A stretch of DNA of 64,000 nt. Origin: Spraguea lophii. Taxonomy: Eukaryota > Microsporidia > Spragueidae. The stretch covers positions 1-64,000 of the forward strand of contig LDOQ01000076.1 in NCBI GenBank assembly GCA_001887945.1, given 5' to 3'. This document shows, one piece after another, positions 28,854-38,644 of this stretch. The notes beneath the pieces were generated by a model. The model did no database searches and had not been told where the DNA came from. It saw only the letters and a program-made list of their open reading frames with translations. A program made the translations under genes and the position numbers. How positions within the stretch are numbered: position 1 is the first letter of the stretch; the number at the start of each line of letters is the position of its first letter.

Positions 28854-30035
28854 ATGAAGATACCAGTTATTGCACATAATTACAAGCAAACATCAAAACA
28901 ACGTAAAAATGATATTTCTGTTAAATCTTATATTAAAAGTTCTTCTTATTTTCCTTTGTATGAAGAGAGAGAATATATTCGTTCTTTAAATTCTACAAAA
29001 ATAGAAAGATTGTTATCTAAGCCTTTTGTATATTCTTTACCCGGGCATAGGGAAGGTGTAAATCAGTTGAAAATGTTTGATGATGTGATTTTAACTTCTT
29101 CTTATGATGGTGAAATAATTAAGTGGGATTTAAAAAATAGAGAGATAGTGAAAAAATACGGGAAATATCAAAATGCGAAAATTGAAATTTTGGATGAAAA
29201 AAATATTTTTATTTCTGATGGTAAAGTAGTAAATCTTTTGGAAGATGAAGTAAAATTTTCATATGAGGTTGAAGATTATGTGAGAAATATTTATTATAAT
29301 GAAAATTTAATGGTGTGTGGATATAATAATCTTTTGGTATTTGATAAAGAGCGAATGCATTATAAAAATAAATTTAAAGGAGAATATGGTTTTTGTGTGA
29401 AAGAAAATAATTTGGTGGTCTGTGGTGATGGTAGCCATGTAATTCTTTTTGATGAAAGAATTGAAAAAGAAATAAATAGAGTCAAAGTGGGATTGTGTCC
29501 AAATGATATAAAAATAAATAATGAATTTTATAAATTATTGGTAGCTAACGAAGATAAAAATGTTTATGAAGTGGATATGCGTAATTTTAAGATAAAAAAT
29601 TATTATGGTCATACTAATAGTGTATTATCTGTAGATTATCATCCAAATAAGAAAGATTTTATTTCTGGTAGTATGGATATGTCTATAAGAATATCAGGAG
29701 GAAAGGATATTTATTATAATAATAGAATGTTAGAGGTAAATGTGGTAAAATATGACAGCTCTGGAGAATATATTATTAGTTGTAGTAATGATACATCAAT
29801 TAGAGTATGGAGAAGTAAGGCAGATAAAAAGGCTGTTATGAGCAGAAGAGAAAAGAATACTATGATATATAATGAACAATTGAAGGAGAAGTATAAGGAT
29901 GTAAAGGAAATAAGAAGAATAAGAAATCATAGGTTTTTACCAAAGAAACTTAAAAATAGTATAAAAGAATTAAATAAGGAAAGAGAGGCTAAGAAAAGGA
30001 AAGAAGAGAAGCGAAAGAATACAGAAAATAAATAA
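28854..30035 (+). CDS. SOF1: Sof1/DCAF13 U3 snoRNP WD40 protein
   Basis: A 393-residue WD40 protein. The N-terminus MKIPVIAHNYKQTSKQ and the REYIRSLNSTKIERLLSKPFV segment (about 45-65) are Sof1 hallmarks. Seven-bladed WD repeats occupy about 60-320, for example TSSYDGEIIKWDLK and SGSMDMSIRIS. The conserved Sof1 tail (LKEKYKDVKEIRRIRNHRFLPK, about 345-366) is followed by a basic end. Sof1 is part of the small-subunit processome that processes 18S rRNA precursors in the nucleolus. CCCC directly abuts the ATG (28850-28853), one of the cleanest promoter boxes in the window. Confidence 0.95.
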   Translation: MKIPVIAHNYKQTSKQRKNDISVKSYIKSSSYFPLYEEREYIRSLNSTKIERLLSKPFVYSLPGHREGVNQLKMFDDVILTSSYDGEIIKWDLKNREIVKKYGKYQNAKIEILDEKNIFISDGKVVNLLEDEVKFSYEVEDYVRNIYYNENLMVCGYNNLLVFDKERMHYKNKFKGEYGFCVKENNLVVCGDGSHVILFDERIEKEINRVKVGLCPNDIKINNEFYKLLVANEDKNVYEVDMRNFKIKNYYGHTNSVLSVDYHPNKKDFISGSMDMSIRISGGKDIYYNNRMLEVNVVKYDSSGEYIISCSNDTSIRVWRSKADKKAVMSRREKNTMIYNEQLKEKYKDVKEIRRIRNHRFLPKKLKNSIKELNKEREAKKRKEEKRKNTENK

Positions 30036-30520
30036 ATTTAAATAAATAAAAAGTTTATAATTTTATCTGAATAAATAAATTTTAAAATTTTCTATAGCAG
30101 TTAGGATAAATGTCACATATACAACAGAATTTAATGAGTAAGAGAAGGTTGGAAATTAACATTAAGATGAAAATATTTCCTATTGGTAATTTAAACTCGT
30201 TTTGACTTTAAGACTAAAATTTTTTAAACGAACCATGAATTTTTTTAGCAAAAGTATTAATAAAAACTTTTCGAGTCAATTATGAAGACTATTATCATCT
30301 TATAAATATACCACCGATAGATGATCAGATTCGTTCCTTCTTACGAAGCAAGACAATAAGATTTAATTTCGTAAATTTAAGATCGAAAATTTTTATTTTT
30401 TCACATTTATAGAAATTTCTTTTTTAAAAAACTAATAGTCTCGGTCTATGATGAACCACAACGGTCTGGAGTACTTTGATAGTAATTAAAACTTTATTTT
30501 AAAATATGTATTTATTTTTA
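30036..30520. other. Spacer between convergent Sof1 and LRR genes
   Basis: Noticeably richer in G+C than other spacers, yet without a frame. Its last 70 bases (30430-30500) resemble the 3' tail of the dispersed element. Confidence 0.45.
30430..30500 (+). mobile_element. SINE-like element tail relic
   Basis: AACTAATAGTCTCGG, ACAACGGTCTGGAG and TGATAGTAATTAAAACTTTATTT match the tail at 54165-54235 (AACTAACAGTAT, ACAACCGGTCAGAAC, TGATAATAATTAAACTGTTATTT). Only the tail is present. Confidence 0.4.
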
Positions 30521-32128
30521 TCATATCCTTATTTTCTGTTGTAATTGTTTCTGTATTGTTATTATTTCTTCTTTTATCATATTAGTAAATGAACAAAACT
30601 CGATAATCTTTAACATTTTCATATCACATAATGGTTGTAATATTTTATCGGTAAAGAAACATTCAATAAAATAAAGTTTTTCTAAATTTATAAAATTTAT
30701 AAAACATTGTATAGTATTTTCTTGCAAAAGACAGGATTTAATGTGTAATTCTTCAATATGTTTTAGATTTGTTAAAATTATGGGAAATGGTTGGGTGAAA
30801 CCTGATTTAAAATGAAAATTTTTTATTCGTTGATAATTGTTTATGTTTTCAACGAAATTTTCAATCCCTAAAAATGGGTTAACACCTTGAAAAATATTGA
30901 GCTGTAAGGTTTGTAATTTTTTTAATAGATAAAATTTTTGATTGAAAAACGTAAAATCGGCAAGATATATTTCCAATTTTTCTAAATTTATAAATTTGTT
31001 CATTTGACAAGAAATACTCTGTGGGCCTACGGTATTATCACAGTTTATATATCTATTTTTTGTATAATCGTATATCTTCAAAGAATTTATATAATTATAT
31101 ATAGATGTGCCTGTTATACAAATGGGATATGTACCATTTGTTGTTATATGTATATTTTTTTCACTATTATCTATTTCAATATTCTGTAATTTATTGTTGT
31201 GATTAAGCTCCAAATCGGTTAATCCGCATGTTTGTAAAAATAAAGATTGATATTTTATACAATTTGTAATAGTTAATTTTTTTAAGTTAACCATTCTCGT
31301 AAGGTTTAAATAACCTTCAGTGACGTCATTATAACCGAAATCTAATTGTTCGAGATTTTCAAGTTGTATTATAGATTGTGGAAATTTTTTAAATCCATTA
31401 TATCCTAGAATTAATTTCTTACCTTTAAATTTACTATAATCAAGATTATAATTCCCTAGATTATTTCGAGATAAATTTAAAGAGATTACTTTTTTACATT
31501 TAAATATATTATCCAATATTTTTTGTAAGTATAATTCAAAATTTTCGATTCTAGTTTCTTCTACGTCAAATAAACCGTTTGTAAAGAATAAAGTACTAGT
31601 AAACTGGATATATTTTAAATCATTATTAATAGAAAAATCTGAAATATAAGTTATATCATTTCTTGAGCAGTCAAATATGGTTAGTTTGTTTAAATGTCCT
31701 ATATCAACGGAATTAATCATACGCGAATGTATTTTTAGACATTTTAACATTTTCAAATGTTTTGTTATCGTATATATTGATGTCTTTATCACAAATGAGT
31801 CCTCTATATGTAAAAATTCAATTTGTGTATTGGAATTTAAAAATTGGTGGATATCCTTATAACTAGATCCCTCTATTAATTTAAATCCTTTAATTTGTGG
31901 TTTATTCATAAGTAATTTTGTATATTCTATTTCAGTTTTCTTATTAATACGTTTAAATTGTATACATATATTTTCAAACAGATTAAAATATTTAAAAATA
32001 TCTTTTATGTTATTTTCGGTTTTCTTCGGGTGATCTTTTTTTAATCTCTTCGCATTGGGAGAACATTCGATATTTTTTATATTCGTTGAAATCAAAATTT
32101 GTATGATATAAATTGTTATGATTCTCAT
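30521..32128 (-). CDS. Secreted leucine-rich-repeat protein
   Basis: A 535-residue protein. The N-terminus MRIITIYIIQILISTNI is a signal peptide ending near the Cys at 22. Leucine-rich repeats fill about 95-530, with clear units such as VISLNLSRNNLGNYNLDY, LEQLDFGYNDVTEGYLNL and LEELHIKSCLLQENTIQ. The repeats are irregular in length (about 22-26 residues) and lack a transmembrane segment or GPI signal, so the protein is likely secreted. It resembles the edge gene at 1-2064 in build but not in close sequence. As with other microsporidian LRR proteins, the partner may be a host or spore protein. This is inference. Confidence 0.85.
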   Translation of the reverse strand: MRIITIYIIQILISTNIKNIECSPNAKRLKKDHPKKTENNIKDIFKYFNLFENICIQFKRINKKTEIEYTKLLMNKPQIKGFKLIEGSSYKDIHQFLNSNTQIEFLHIEDSFVIKTSIYTITKHLKMLKCLKIHSRMINSVDIGHLNKLTIFDCSRNDITYISDFSINNDLKYIQFTSTLFFTNGLFDVEETRIENFELYLQKILDNIFKCKKVISLNLSRNNLGNYNLDYSKFKGKKLILGYNGFKKFPQSIIQLENLEQLDFGYNDVTEGYLNLTRMVNLKKLTITNCIKYQSLFLQTCGLTDLELNHNNKLQNIEIDNSEKNIHITTNGTYPICITGTSIYNYINSLKIYDYTKNRYINCDNTVGPQSISCQMNKFINLEKLEIYLADFTFFNQKFYLLKKLQTLQLNIFQGVNPFLGIENFVENINNYQRIKNFHFKSGFTQPFPIILTNLKHIEELHIKSCLLQENTIQCFINFINLEKLYFIECFFTDKILQPLCDMKMLKIIEFCSFTNMIKEEIITIQKQLQQKIRI

Positions 32129-32630
32129 ATGACTCCTTTTAAAATCATAAATAAATTTATTTAATATTCTTTTTTTTCTAAATTATAATTAGCATTTAAT
32201 AACAAATGTTCAATAAAATTGATTTTTATTATAATGAAACTTATTTTAAAATCCATGTCTCTATTTTTAGTATATTTACGTATAAAAATAATAAATTAAT
32301 TATGTTTCATAATTAGTTAATCGAAAAAATAATCTTATGGTTTTTTTACAAACGAAAAAAGTAAAGAAGAATAGGTAATTGATTTATTTAAATTTATATT
32401 CTTATAATCAACAGTTTAAATAAAATTTATAACTTGCATATCCTGTTTTGAATAAAGAGAGAATATCGCTAAAAATAATTAATTATTTTACTAATTTGGA
32501 GATTCCAGTATTTACCTAAGGCTTATATGCCACAAGAAGATAATTTTTATTTAAATTTTCTCTTTATATATTTATTTTTAAATTTCTAAACTAATCACAA
32601 TTTATTATTACTAAATATTTATATTGTTTT
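32129..32630. other. AT-rich spacer upstream of LRR gene
   Basis: Contains the promoter side of the minus-strand LRR gene. No CCC box adjoins its ATG. No coding signal. Confidence 0.5.
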
Positions 32631-33114
32631 TTAAGAAGCTTTTATTTATCAAAGCTTCCTGGCCGGTTGCGGCCTACCATGGTCTGTGACCTTCGGTTCC
32701 TCGAGCGAAATTAAGCTTGTACTAACTGGTTTCACTACATATATGCATTAATCTCATCTTACCTTATGCTCCAGAGTGTTAGGATTTTGCGTATGGTGCG
32801 CGTCGCCGCCCCCACTTCCAGCTCTTAAGGAATTCCCAGCCTCTTTCGTTGCATAGTATTGGCCGAGTCACAAATCAATACAGGGATTGCAACTACATCA
32901 GCTAAACACTACTTTGATCTAGTAGCGGGGCCGTCGTACAAGGCATAGCTATGCTGCGCTATCGAAACCTCACCCACTCAACAACCTTTTTCTTCTCTTC
33001 TGCGTTTATTATTATTATTTTTTTTTTGTTTTGAAAATTTTTTCTGGATGAGGGATTCGAACCCGCCAGGCTTGGGGTTTGGTTACCACCCCACGACCAC
33101 TGGGCCAGGCGGGA
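32631..33114 (-). mobile_element. tRNA-derived SINE-like element, best-preserved copy (copy B)
   Basis: On the minus strand the element starts with a tRNA-like head: box A TGGCCCAGTGG, a GGGGT...ACCCC stem and box B GGTTCGAATCC, the canonical spacing of a Pol III type-2 promoter. Next come an A-rich (AAT)n/GCAGAAGAGAAG linker and a unique body with the core GTATTGATTTGTGACTCGGC. The 3' segment TGTAGTGAAACCAGTTAGTA and a tail ending in AAGCTTTGATAAATAAAAG follow. It is much richer in G+C than its surroundings and codes for nothing. It looks like the youngest of the family copies here. Confidence 0.82.
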
Positions 33115-33143
33115 CTAATATTAACATAATAAATAATAAAATT

Positions 33144-34088
33144 GGGTAAAAGGGTTACTGAGATGGGAACAAAAAAGTATATTATTAAAAGAGATTGAAA
33201 AGTAAAAAAAACTTTAATTCAGTTTAAATAAAGCTAACAAATCCGAAAGGGACCTTTTATTTTCTGAAAATCTAAAAATTCATTAAAAAAATTTCTGATA
33301 TTTTTATATTTATTAATCTCTTTTGATTTTAGATATTTCCATTTGTTTTTAATTCTTTAAATATTCATTTCATACTTATTTGGATCAACAAAGAATCTTT
33401 TGTGATTAATAGTCTCGTGTTTATGTATTGAATTTTTTTAAAAACTATACTCTTTTCAACAACCTGTAATTACGGTTATTTTTGATTTTACATTCATGTA
33501 TATGATTGTTTGGAGTTTATCAGAACTGTTCTTAAGTATTATTGCAAATAATACATCATCATTTTTTCTATATACATCGCATACAACCCAAATTTGTTTT
33601 GTTATTTTATCCCTATATATTGCCTTTTAATGACAAAAGGTTCATCTATTTCAACTATATGACACTTACTTTTAATCGTTTTTTGGGAAATTATATACTC
33701 TTTACCATTATATACTTTTTGGTTTTTTATATGTCTCCTTATTTAAACCTTCTTTTTAATTTTATTTTTTTAGAAAATTCATAATTTATTTCTAAAATTT
33801 ACTCGTAAGTATACGTAAATCATAAAAAAATTTATTTTAAGTGAATATCGTTTACTAACCATAATCTCTTCTTATAATAAAAATATGACGCTTCAAACGT
33901 ATTGCCAACTTAGTATTTAACAAATTTCTGCATTTATAACATTTTTTATTTTTTAAAATTATACCTTCTTCTCTTAAAAACGTAACAAAAAAAGATGTAT
34001 TTCGATAAGATGTTTTAAAGTATCTCTGTTTTTAATCGCTTTTAATAATATACTTTTTTGTTCCCATCCCAGTAGTAACCCTTTTACC
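33144..34088 (-). mobile_element. Decayed Merlin/IS1595-like DNA transposon
   Basis: The two ends are inverted repeats about 57-60 bp long (33144 to about 33203 and about 34029 to 34088). Both read GGTAAAAGGGTTACT, then a GATGGGAACAAAAAAGTATA stretch, then TTATTAAAAG; one end has a three-base insertion. The interior (945 bp overall) carries a broken minus-strand transposase. Merlin elements have short TIRs and a single DDE transposase related to bacterial IS1595, and are known from microsporidia. Flanking AAAATT/AAAAAATT could be a blurred target-site duplication. Confidence 0.8.
33300..34010 (-). pseudogene. Broken DDE transposase (Merlin/ISXO2-like)
   Basis: Coding similarity can be followed in pieces on the minus strand, across stops and frame changes. 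An N-terminal part has FLREEGIILKNKKCYKC (about 33950-34005), like the zinc-ribbon start of these enzymes. Next is CHIVEIDE (about 33640-33665), holding the first catalytic Asp. Then comes QIWVVCDVYRKNDDVLFAII (about 33535-33592). ITVITGC followed by TGA sits where DCW normally carries the second Asp (now Gly). Last is INHKRFFVDPNKYEMN (about 33370-33415), followed by TAA where the third catalytic Glu is expected. Inactive. Confidence 0.75.
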
Positions 34089-36096
34089 AAAAAATTTAAA
34101 AAAAGACGGAATATTTTGGATTGAGAAAAATGGAGAAGGTAAATGGTATAAGCTAAAGATATGAAAAATAATCATATTTCAGATTTGGTAAGCCAATCCA
34201 TTTATTTCAGTATAATATCAGCGAAAAAACATTAAAAAGTTTTCGGTCGATATATCAAAATCAACGATTTTTAAAAGTTTGAACAACCCACATTTTTCAT
34301 TAAAATTATTACCAGCTTTGTTCTTATTGACGGGGATCCTGAAATTACAATTAAGAAACAAAAAATTTATGAGTAAATTTCCGTTTATTTATTATGTAAA
34401 TATCATTCTATTTCTTTTATTTTTATAAATAAGATTGGATTTTCTTTTATTACAAAAATGAAGTGTGGTCAAATTATTATTTGCATATCTTAAAATTGGT
34501 GAAACACAATCAAAAAATTATAATTTTATTATTATTGTAAATAAAGATAATATTTGATATTATAAATACAGCATTAATAATGTTAATGAAATTGATTTTA
34601 AACGTTTTTTTGAAAACTTACACAACATTGTTATAATCAAGGGAATTCAAATTCCATGTATATATTTGGAAATGCAGAGATTCATAATTTTAGTGGTGTA
34701 GAGGACCTAATTAATAATCTGACTCGTTTGTTTTGTATATACCGCCGGGTTCCTTATTCATAAATATAATTGAAAATTATTTTGGTAAATATAAAAGAAT
34801 GATAGGAATATTGGTAATAAACACAAAAATTAACTATTTACATATATCAATGAAAGTTCGAACGTAATTACATAAGATAATTTAATTGGCTTCCTTAGAA
34901 AAATGCTTAAATACTAACAAAAATGTAGAAATAGAAAATAATAGTGGAATATGTTGGATGTAATGACATCCAAACAAAAGTTTTCAAAAATAAAACACTT
35001 TTTAACAAAAAGAACATCTTAAGGCGTGATTTCAGAACATGTATAAATAATATTCAATTAAAAAAATATGTCTTTATCTAATGGTTAAAAAATGATCGAA
35101 CGGCTACCTGGGATCTAAAGGAATAAAATTTTATTGAGATTAGGTAATCCTAATAGTTTTCAAAAATTTTTTTTATTTGTTAACATATTTATTTTGTATA
35201 AAGTTGGTTATCAATCTCTATATTTTTCTTATTAATACTTAAAATTTATAGAATTGTATGTTCTCTAATATTAAAACTATTTTTCCTTAAAACACTATTT
35301 TCGATAACTTCTAATGTAAATAAAAAAACTTTTTTATCATATCATTAACTGTTTATTTATTTCAATATCCGTGGTGAGAATTTTGTAGATATAGGTGTTT
35401 TAACCCTGTGCATGTTCTAAGTATATACAACAGAAATAACTATAAAAACATAATCATAATTGTTGCTTGTATGTAAATTAAATCTATGATCATCTAAGAA
35501 AATAATTACCTTTTCTTTCATCCCAACAAATGTGAGGAATAATCACGCATGTGAAATTATGTCAACTGAGAAAATAACATAAATCCTTTTTTATTCGTTT
35601 TTTAACTAATGTTGTTGTCTTCATCATTTCTTGAATATTGAATTGAGAAATAAATTGTTTTTATGTACATATCCGAATCAATCAATAGATATTGACAAAC
35701 ATTCCTCTAATAACATCACATTCATGTATATAAAGTTTTCACTTTTCCTATTAACATAATCACCAAAATAAACTGAGGAAACCGGCACAAACGTGATTCT
35801 ATAGATATTACTTTCCCAATGAATAATAATTTCGATCAAGTTAGATTTTTTTTGGTCTTTTTAAATGTTTTGTCGTAAGAAATGGATATTTATAAAACGA
35901 CGTATTTTTTTTAACGACCATTAAGTATATCAGCAACAAATTATAAATATAAAAAATCAGAATAAACAAAATTTTATTTAAAAATAATTTAGTTTATTTT
36001 TCTTGACTCCCTTGTATTATTATTAACTTTATTTAAAGACGAGTGTTTACACCAAATAAAATATTTTACGTATATTAAAAAAAAATAATCTTTTTA
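34089..36096. other. 2-kb relic-rich spacer without a gene
   Basis: Composition is less extreme than in the AT deserts and many short frames end in stops, as in decayed coding DNA. One patch near 35046-35125 on the plus strand (TATWDLKE context) vaguely recalls an integrase chromodomain. I could not trace any complete family. Confidence 0.4.
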
Positions 36097-38370
36097 TTAA
36101 AAATCAGATGACAATGTTGAAGTATCATCAGCATTCTTTTTTGTTTTATTTTGTCTACTTTTTATTACAAAATCATCTGAAAATGATGAAGTTTCATCTA
36201 AATCTTTTCGTACTTTTTGTTTCTTTTTAGTTGCCGCTTTTTTTCTTGGTACAATTTTTCTTTTACTTGTTTTTTTTACTGTTGCAAATTTAGAATTCTT
36301 ATTATTTAAATTTCCTTTCTTATTCTTTGCCGTAATATTTATATTATCTTCGTCATAATCATCACTAGACGTCTCCAACTTTTTATTTCTCTTCATATTT
36401 TTTATATCATCAACTATAAAATCATCTGTATCTAAAGACATAGTATCATCACTGTTATGAACAGAATTTTTTTTTCGTATAATAACGTCATCATCACTTT
36501 CATCGGGAAAAGATTCACATTCCGATATTTCTTTTTCTGAGATTTCTTCTGACGATAAACTTTCATATTCAGATGAATCCTCCAAAATACTATTTCTTTT
36601 ATTTATTCTAGGAACCTTCTCTTTTTCTTCTTCATAGTAATCCTCTTCATAATAATCACTTTGAATAACCTCTTCATCCATTTCATCACTAAATTCTGTA
36701 GTTTCATCTTGTTCTAAATAATATGACGGTGGAACATATTCTGCATTGATTTTATTTTGAAATTTTTCCAAATCCATAAAATCATTCAAAAAATGTTTCA
36801 TTGCCATACTTTCTATTTTTTTATAAATATCAATATTTTTTTCTGCTGTAATTTTATATTCGGAAGCATTCCAATTTTCATTTTTTTCTAAATTTAAATT
36901 ATAAGTAAACCCTTCTTCAATAGAATCATTATCTCTCTCCATATGAATAAAATCTACTTTAAAAAATTGTTGATGAATATTTTTATATATTTTAAAAAAT
37001 GGAAAAAGAGAAAATAACAATATATTACCAAGATCATCACTTAGAATAAGAAATTCACCATCTTGTGTAAACTGAATATCTATTATTCTAGATCTAATAT
37101 TTTCTATTTGTAAAATATCTCCTTCCGAATTATAAATTCTAAGATCATTTGATATATGAATAAATACATTTTGTGTTGGATGGGGTGCTAATACACCAAC
37201 ACCCGTTATATCTATTACATGTTTCAACTTTCTTCTAAAAAATATTCTTATTTTATTATCAGAACATACTCCTACAATATAATTATCATCATTTAAAAAA
37301 CACACTCTTTCACATCTATCATAGGTTTCAGATTCATAATATATCGGATCTCTTCTCCAATATCCTTTATTTTTTGAATTTTTTCTTTTTTTTAAATTCC
37401 CCATTCTTGGAGTACCCGTATCAAAATATTCAAATTCTAAAAGCAAATTAGAATTTGTAGCACCTACAAATTTTAGTTTATTTTTACTAGCACACGTAGA
37501 AATAACAGAAAACCTTTCAGATTCTAAAGCAATAACATCATTTCTAAAATTTTCCATATCAAACACCATAAAACATGGCCAATTTCCACCACAAATTAAA
37601 AATCTTTTTCCTTGAGTTATACATATAGCTCTAGTCTCCCTAGAACCCCAAGCATCCTGTATTATTGTATTTTCTTCTTCATTTATTATATTATTTTCAT
37701 CAAATGTTATTTTTTTAATAATACCTTTGCTTTCTACCACTAAAATTTTATATTCTAAATTTTCTGTAATTTCTATAAATTCTACCAACTCAATTTCATT
37801 TTCTACGTCCATTGAATACATCACTTCAAAATTTTCCAATGACCAAATTAATAAAACACCCGATACATCACACGACGCAAGATACCTACCATCATCACTT
37901 ATATTTAAATCATTGATATTACTTTTATGTCCTACAATACTTTTTAAAGCCAATCCTGTTCTACAATCCCATAATTTTATTATTCCATCATCTCCTCCAG
38001 AAAAAAAGAATTTTTCACTATTATCCATGCATATACACGACACCTGTGATATATGTCCTACAAGATTTATTATTTTTTTATAGTTACATTGATCAATAGC
38101 TAATTCTTTGGGAAGAACATCCTTTACATTATGTTTATAAAAACAATCCGTTTGTAATAAAAAATTATTCAATGGATTTAAAAGATCCTGAAAGTAATAT
38201 CTTCTCATAAATTCTGTTAAATTTTCTATTCCACATTTTTTCAAAATATCAGAAAAAGCTTGATAAATATCCTCAGGGCATAATTCCAACTTCAAACCTT
38301 TTTTATATTTTCCATGACGGTTTAACACTGTAGATATAAGAGATAGAGAATTATTAAGCTCATCCGACAT
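36097..38370 (-). CDS. PHIP/BRWD-like WD40 protein with acidic-basic tail
   Basis: A 757-residue protein. An N-terminal helical region (about 1-95) precedes WD40 repeats from about 100 to 440. The first repeats, SGGDDGIIKLWDCRTGLALKS and LASCDVSGVLLIWSLENFE, match the PHIP/BRWD chromatin-protein style. The C-terminal third is disordered: Asp/Glu/Ser-rich acidic blocks (about 575-690), then a Lys-rich block (KRKIVPRKKAATKKKQK) and a final acidic SDDF repeat. No bromodomain is visible, unlike animal PHIP/BRWD. A nuclear chromatin role is inferred. The frame extends to a TTG at 38388, but a CCC box before ATG 38370 fixes the start. Confidence 0.7.
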   Translation of the reverse strand: MSDELNNSLSLISTVLNRHGKYKKGLKLELCPEDIYQAFSDILKKCGIENLTEFMRRYYFQDLLNPLNNFLLQTDCFYKHNVKDVLPKELAIDQCNYKKIINLVGHISQVSCICMDNSEKFFFSGGDDGIIKLWDCRTGLALKSIVGHKSNINDLNISDDGRYLASCDVSGVLLIWSLENFEVMYSMDVENEIELVEFIEITENLEYKILVVESKGIIKKITFDENNIINEEENTIIQDAWGSRETRAICITQGKRFLICGGNWPCFMVFDMENFRNDVIALESERFSVISTCASKNKLKFVGATNSNLLLEFEYFDTGTPRMGNLKKRKNSKNKGYWRRDPIYYESETYDRCERVCFLNDDNYIVGVCSDNKIRIFFRRKLKHVIDITGVGVLAPHPTQNVFIHISNDLRIYNSEGDILQIENIRSRIIDIQFTQDGEFLILSDDLGNILLFSLFPFFKIYKNIHQQFFKVDFIHMERDNDSIEEGFTYNLNLEKNENWNASEYKITAEKNIDIYKKIESMAMKHFLNDFMDLEKFQNKINAEYVPPSYYLEQDETTEFSDEMDEEVIQSDYYEEDYYEEEKEKVPRINKRNSILEDSSEYESLSSEEISEKEISECESFPDESDDDVIIRKKNSVHNSDDTMSLDTDDFIVDDIKNMKRNKKLETSSDDYDEDNINITAKNKKGNLNNKNSKFATVKKTSKRKIVPRKKAATKKKQKVRKDLDETSSFSDDFVIKSRQNKTKKNADDTSTLSSDF

Positions 38371-38372
38371 AA

Positions 38373-38375
38373 GGG
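38373..38375 (-). promoter_or_regulatory. CCC box deciding the start of the WD40 gene
   Basis: Coding strand reads AAACCCTTATG. The box is two bases before the ATG at 38370 and inside the TTG-initiated extension, so the shorter protein is favoured. Confidence 0.55.
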
Positions 38376-38644
38376 TTTTATTTCGCAATAAAAAATAATA
38401 TATTCTGTAACAAATATTTTTTATCTGTTTTATGAGCTGTTTGTGATCTTTGGACGTAAAAAACTAAAATGGAAATTATAATTATTTTTTTAAAAATTAA
38501 AATCCTCTATAAAATAAATTTATTATGAAATATTTTCATATAAAACTTAATTTTAAAAATTTAACATAAGTTTCATTATAAAATAAAATACTTTTTTAAA
38601 ATGAATACAAAATAAGGATAATTAAAATAAAATTTAGATTTAGA

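Noticed and set aside
32641..33114. Functional tRNA gene at the head of copy B
   Set aside because: Boxes A and B are good but no acceptor pairing closes the head, and the same head leads related long elements elsewhere, so it is a tRNA-like promoter of a SINE and not a tRNA gene.
33542..33784. 80-codon plus-strand frame inside the transposon
   Set aside because: It is the shadow of the broken minus-strand transposase. The codons on the other strand carry the recognisable motifs.
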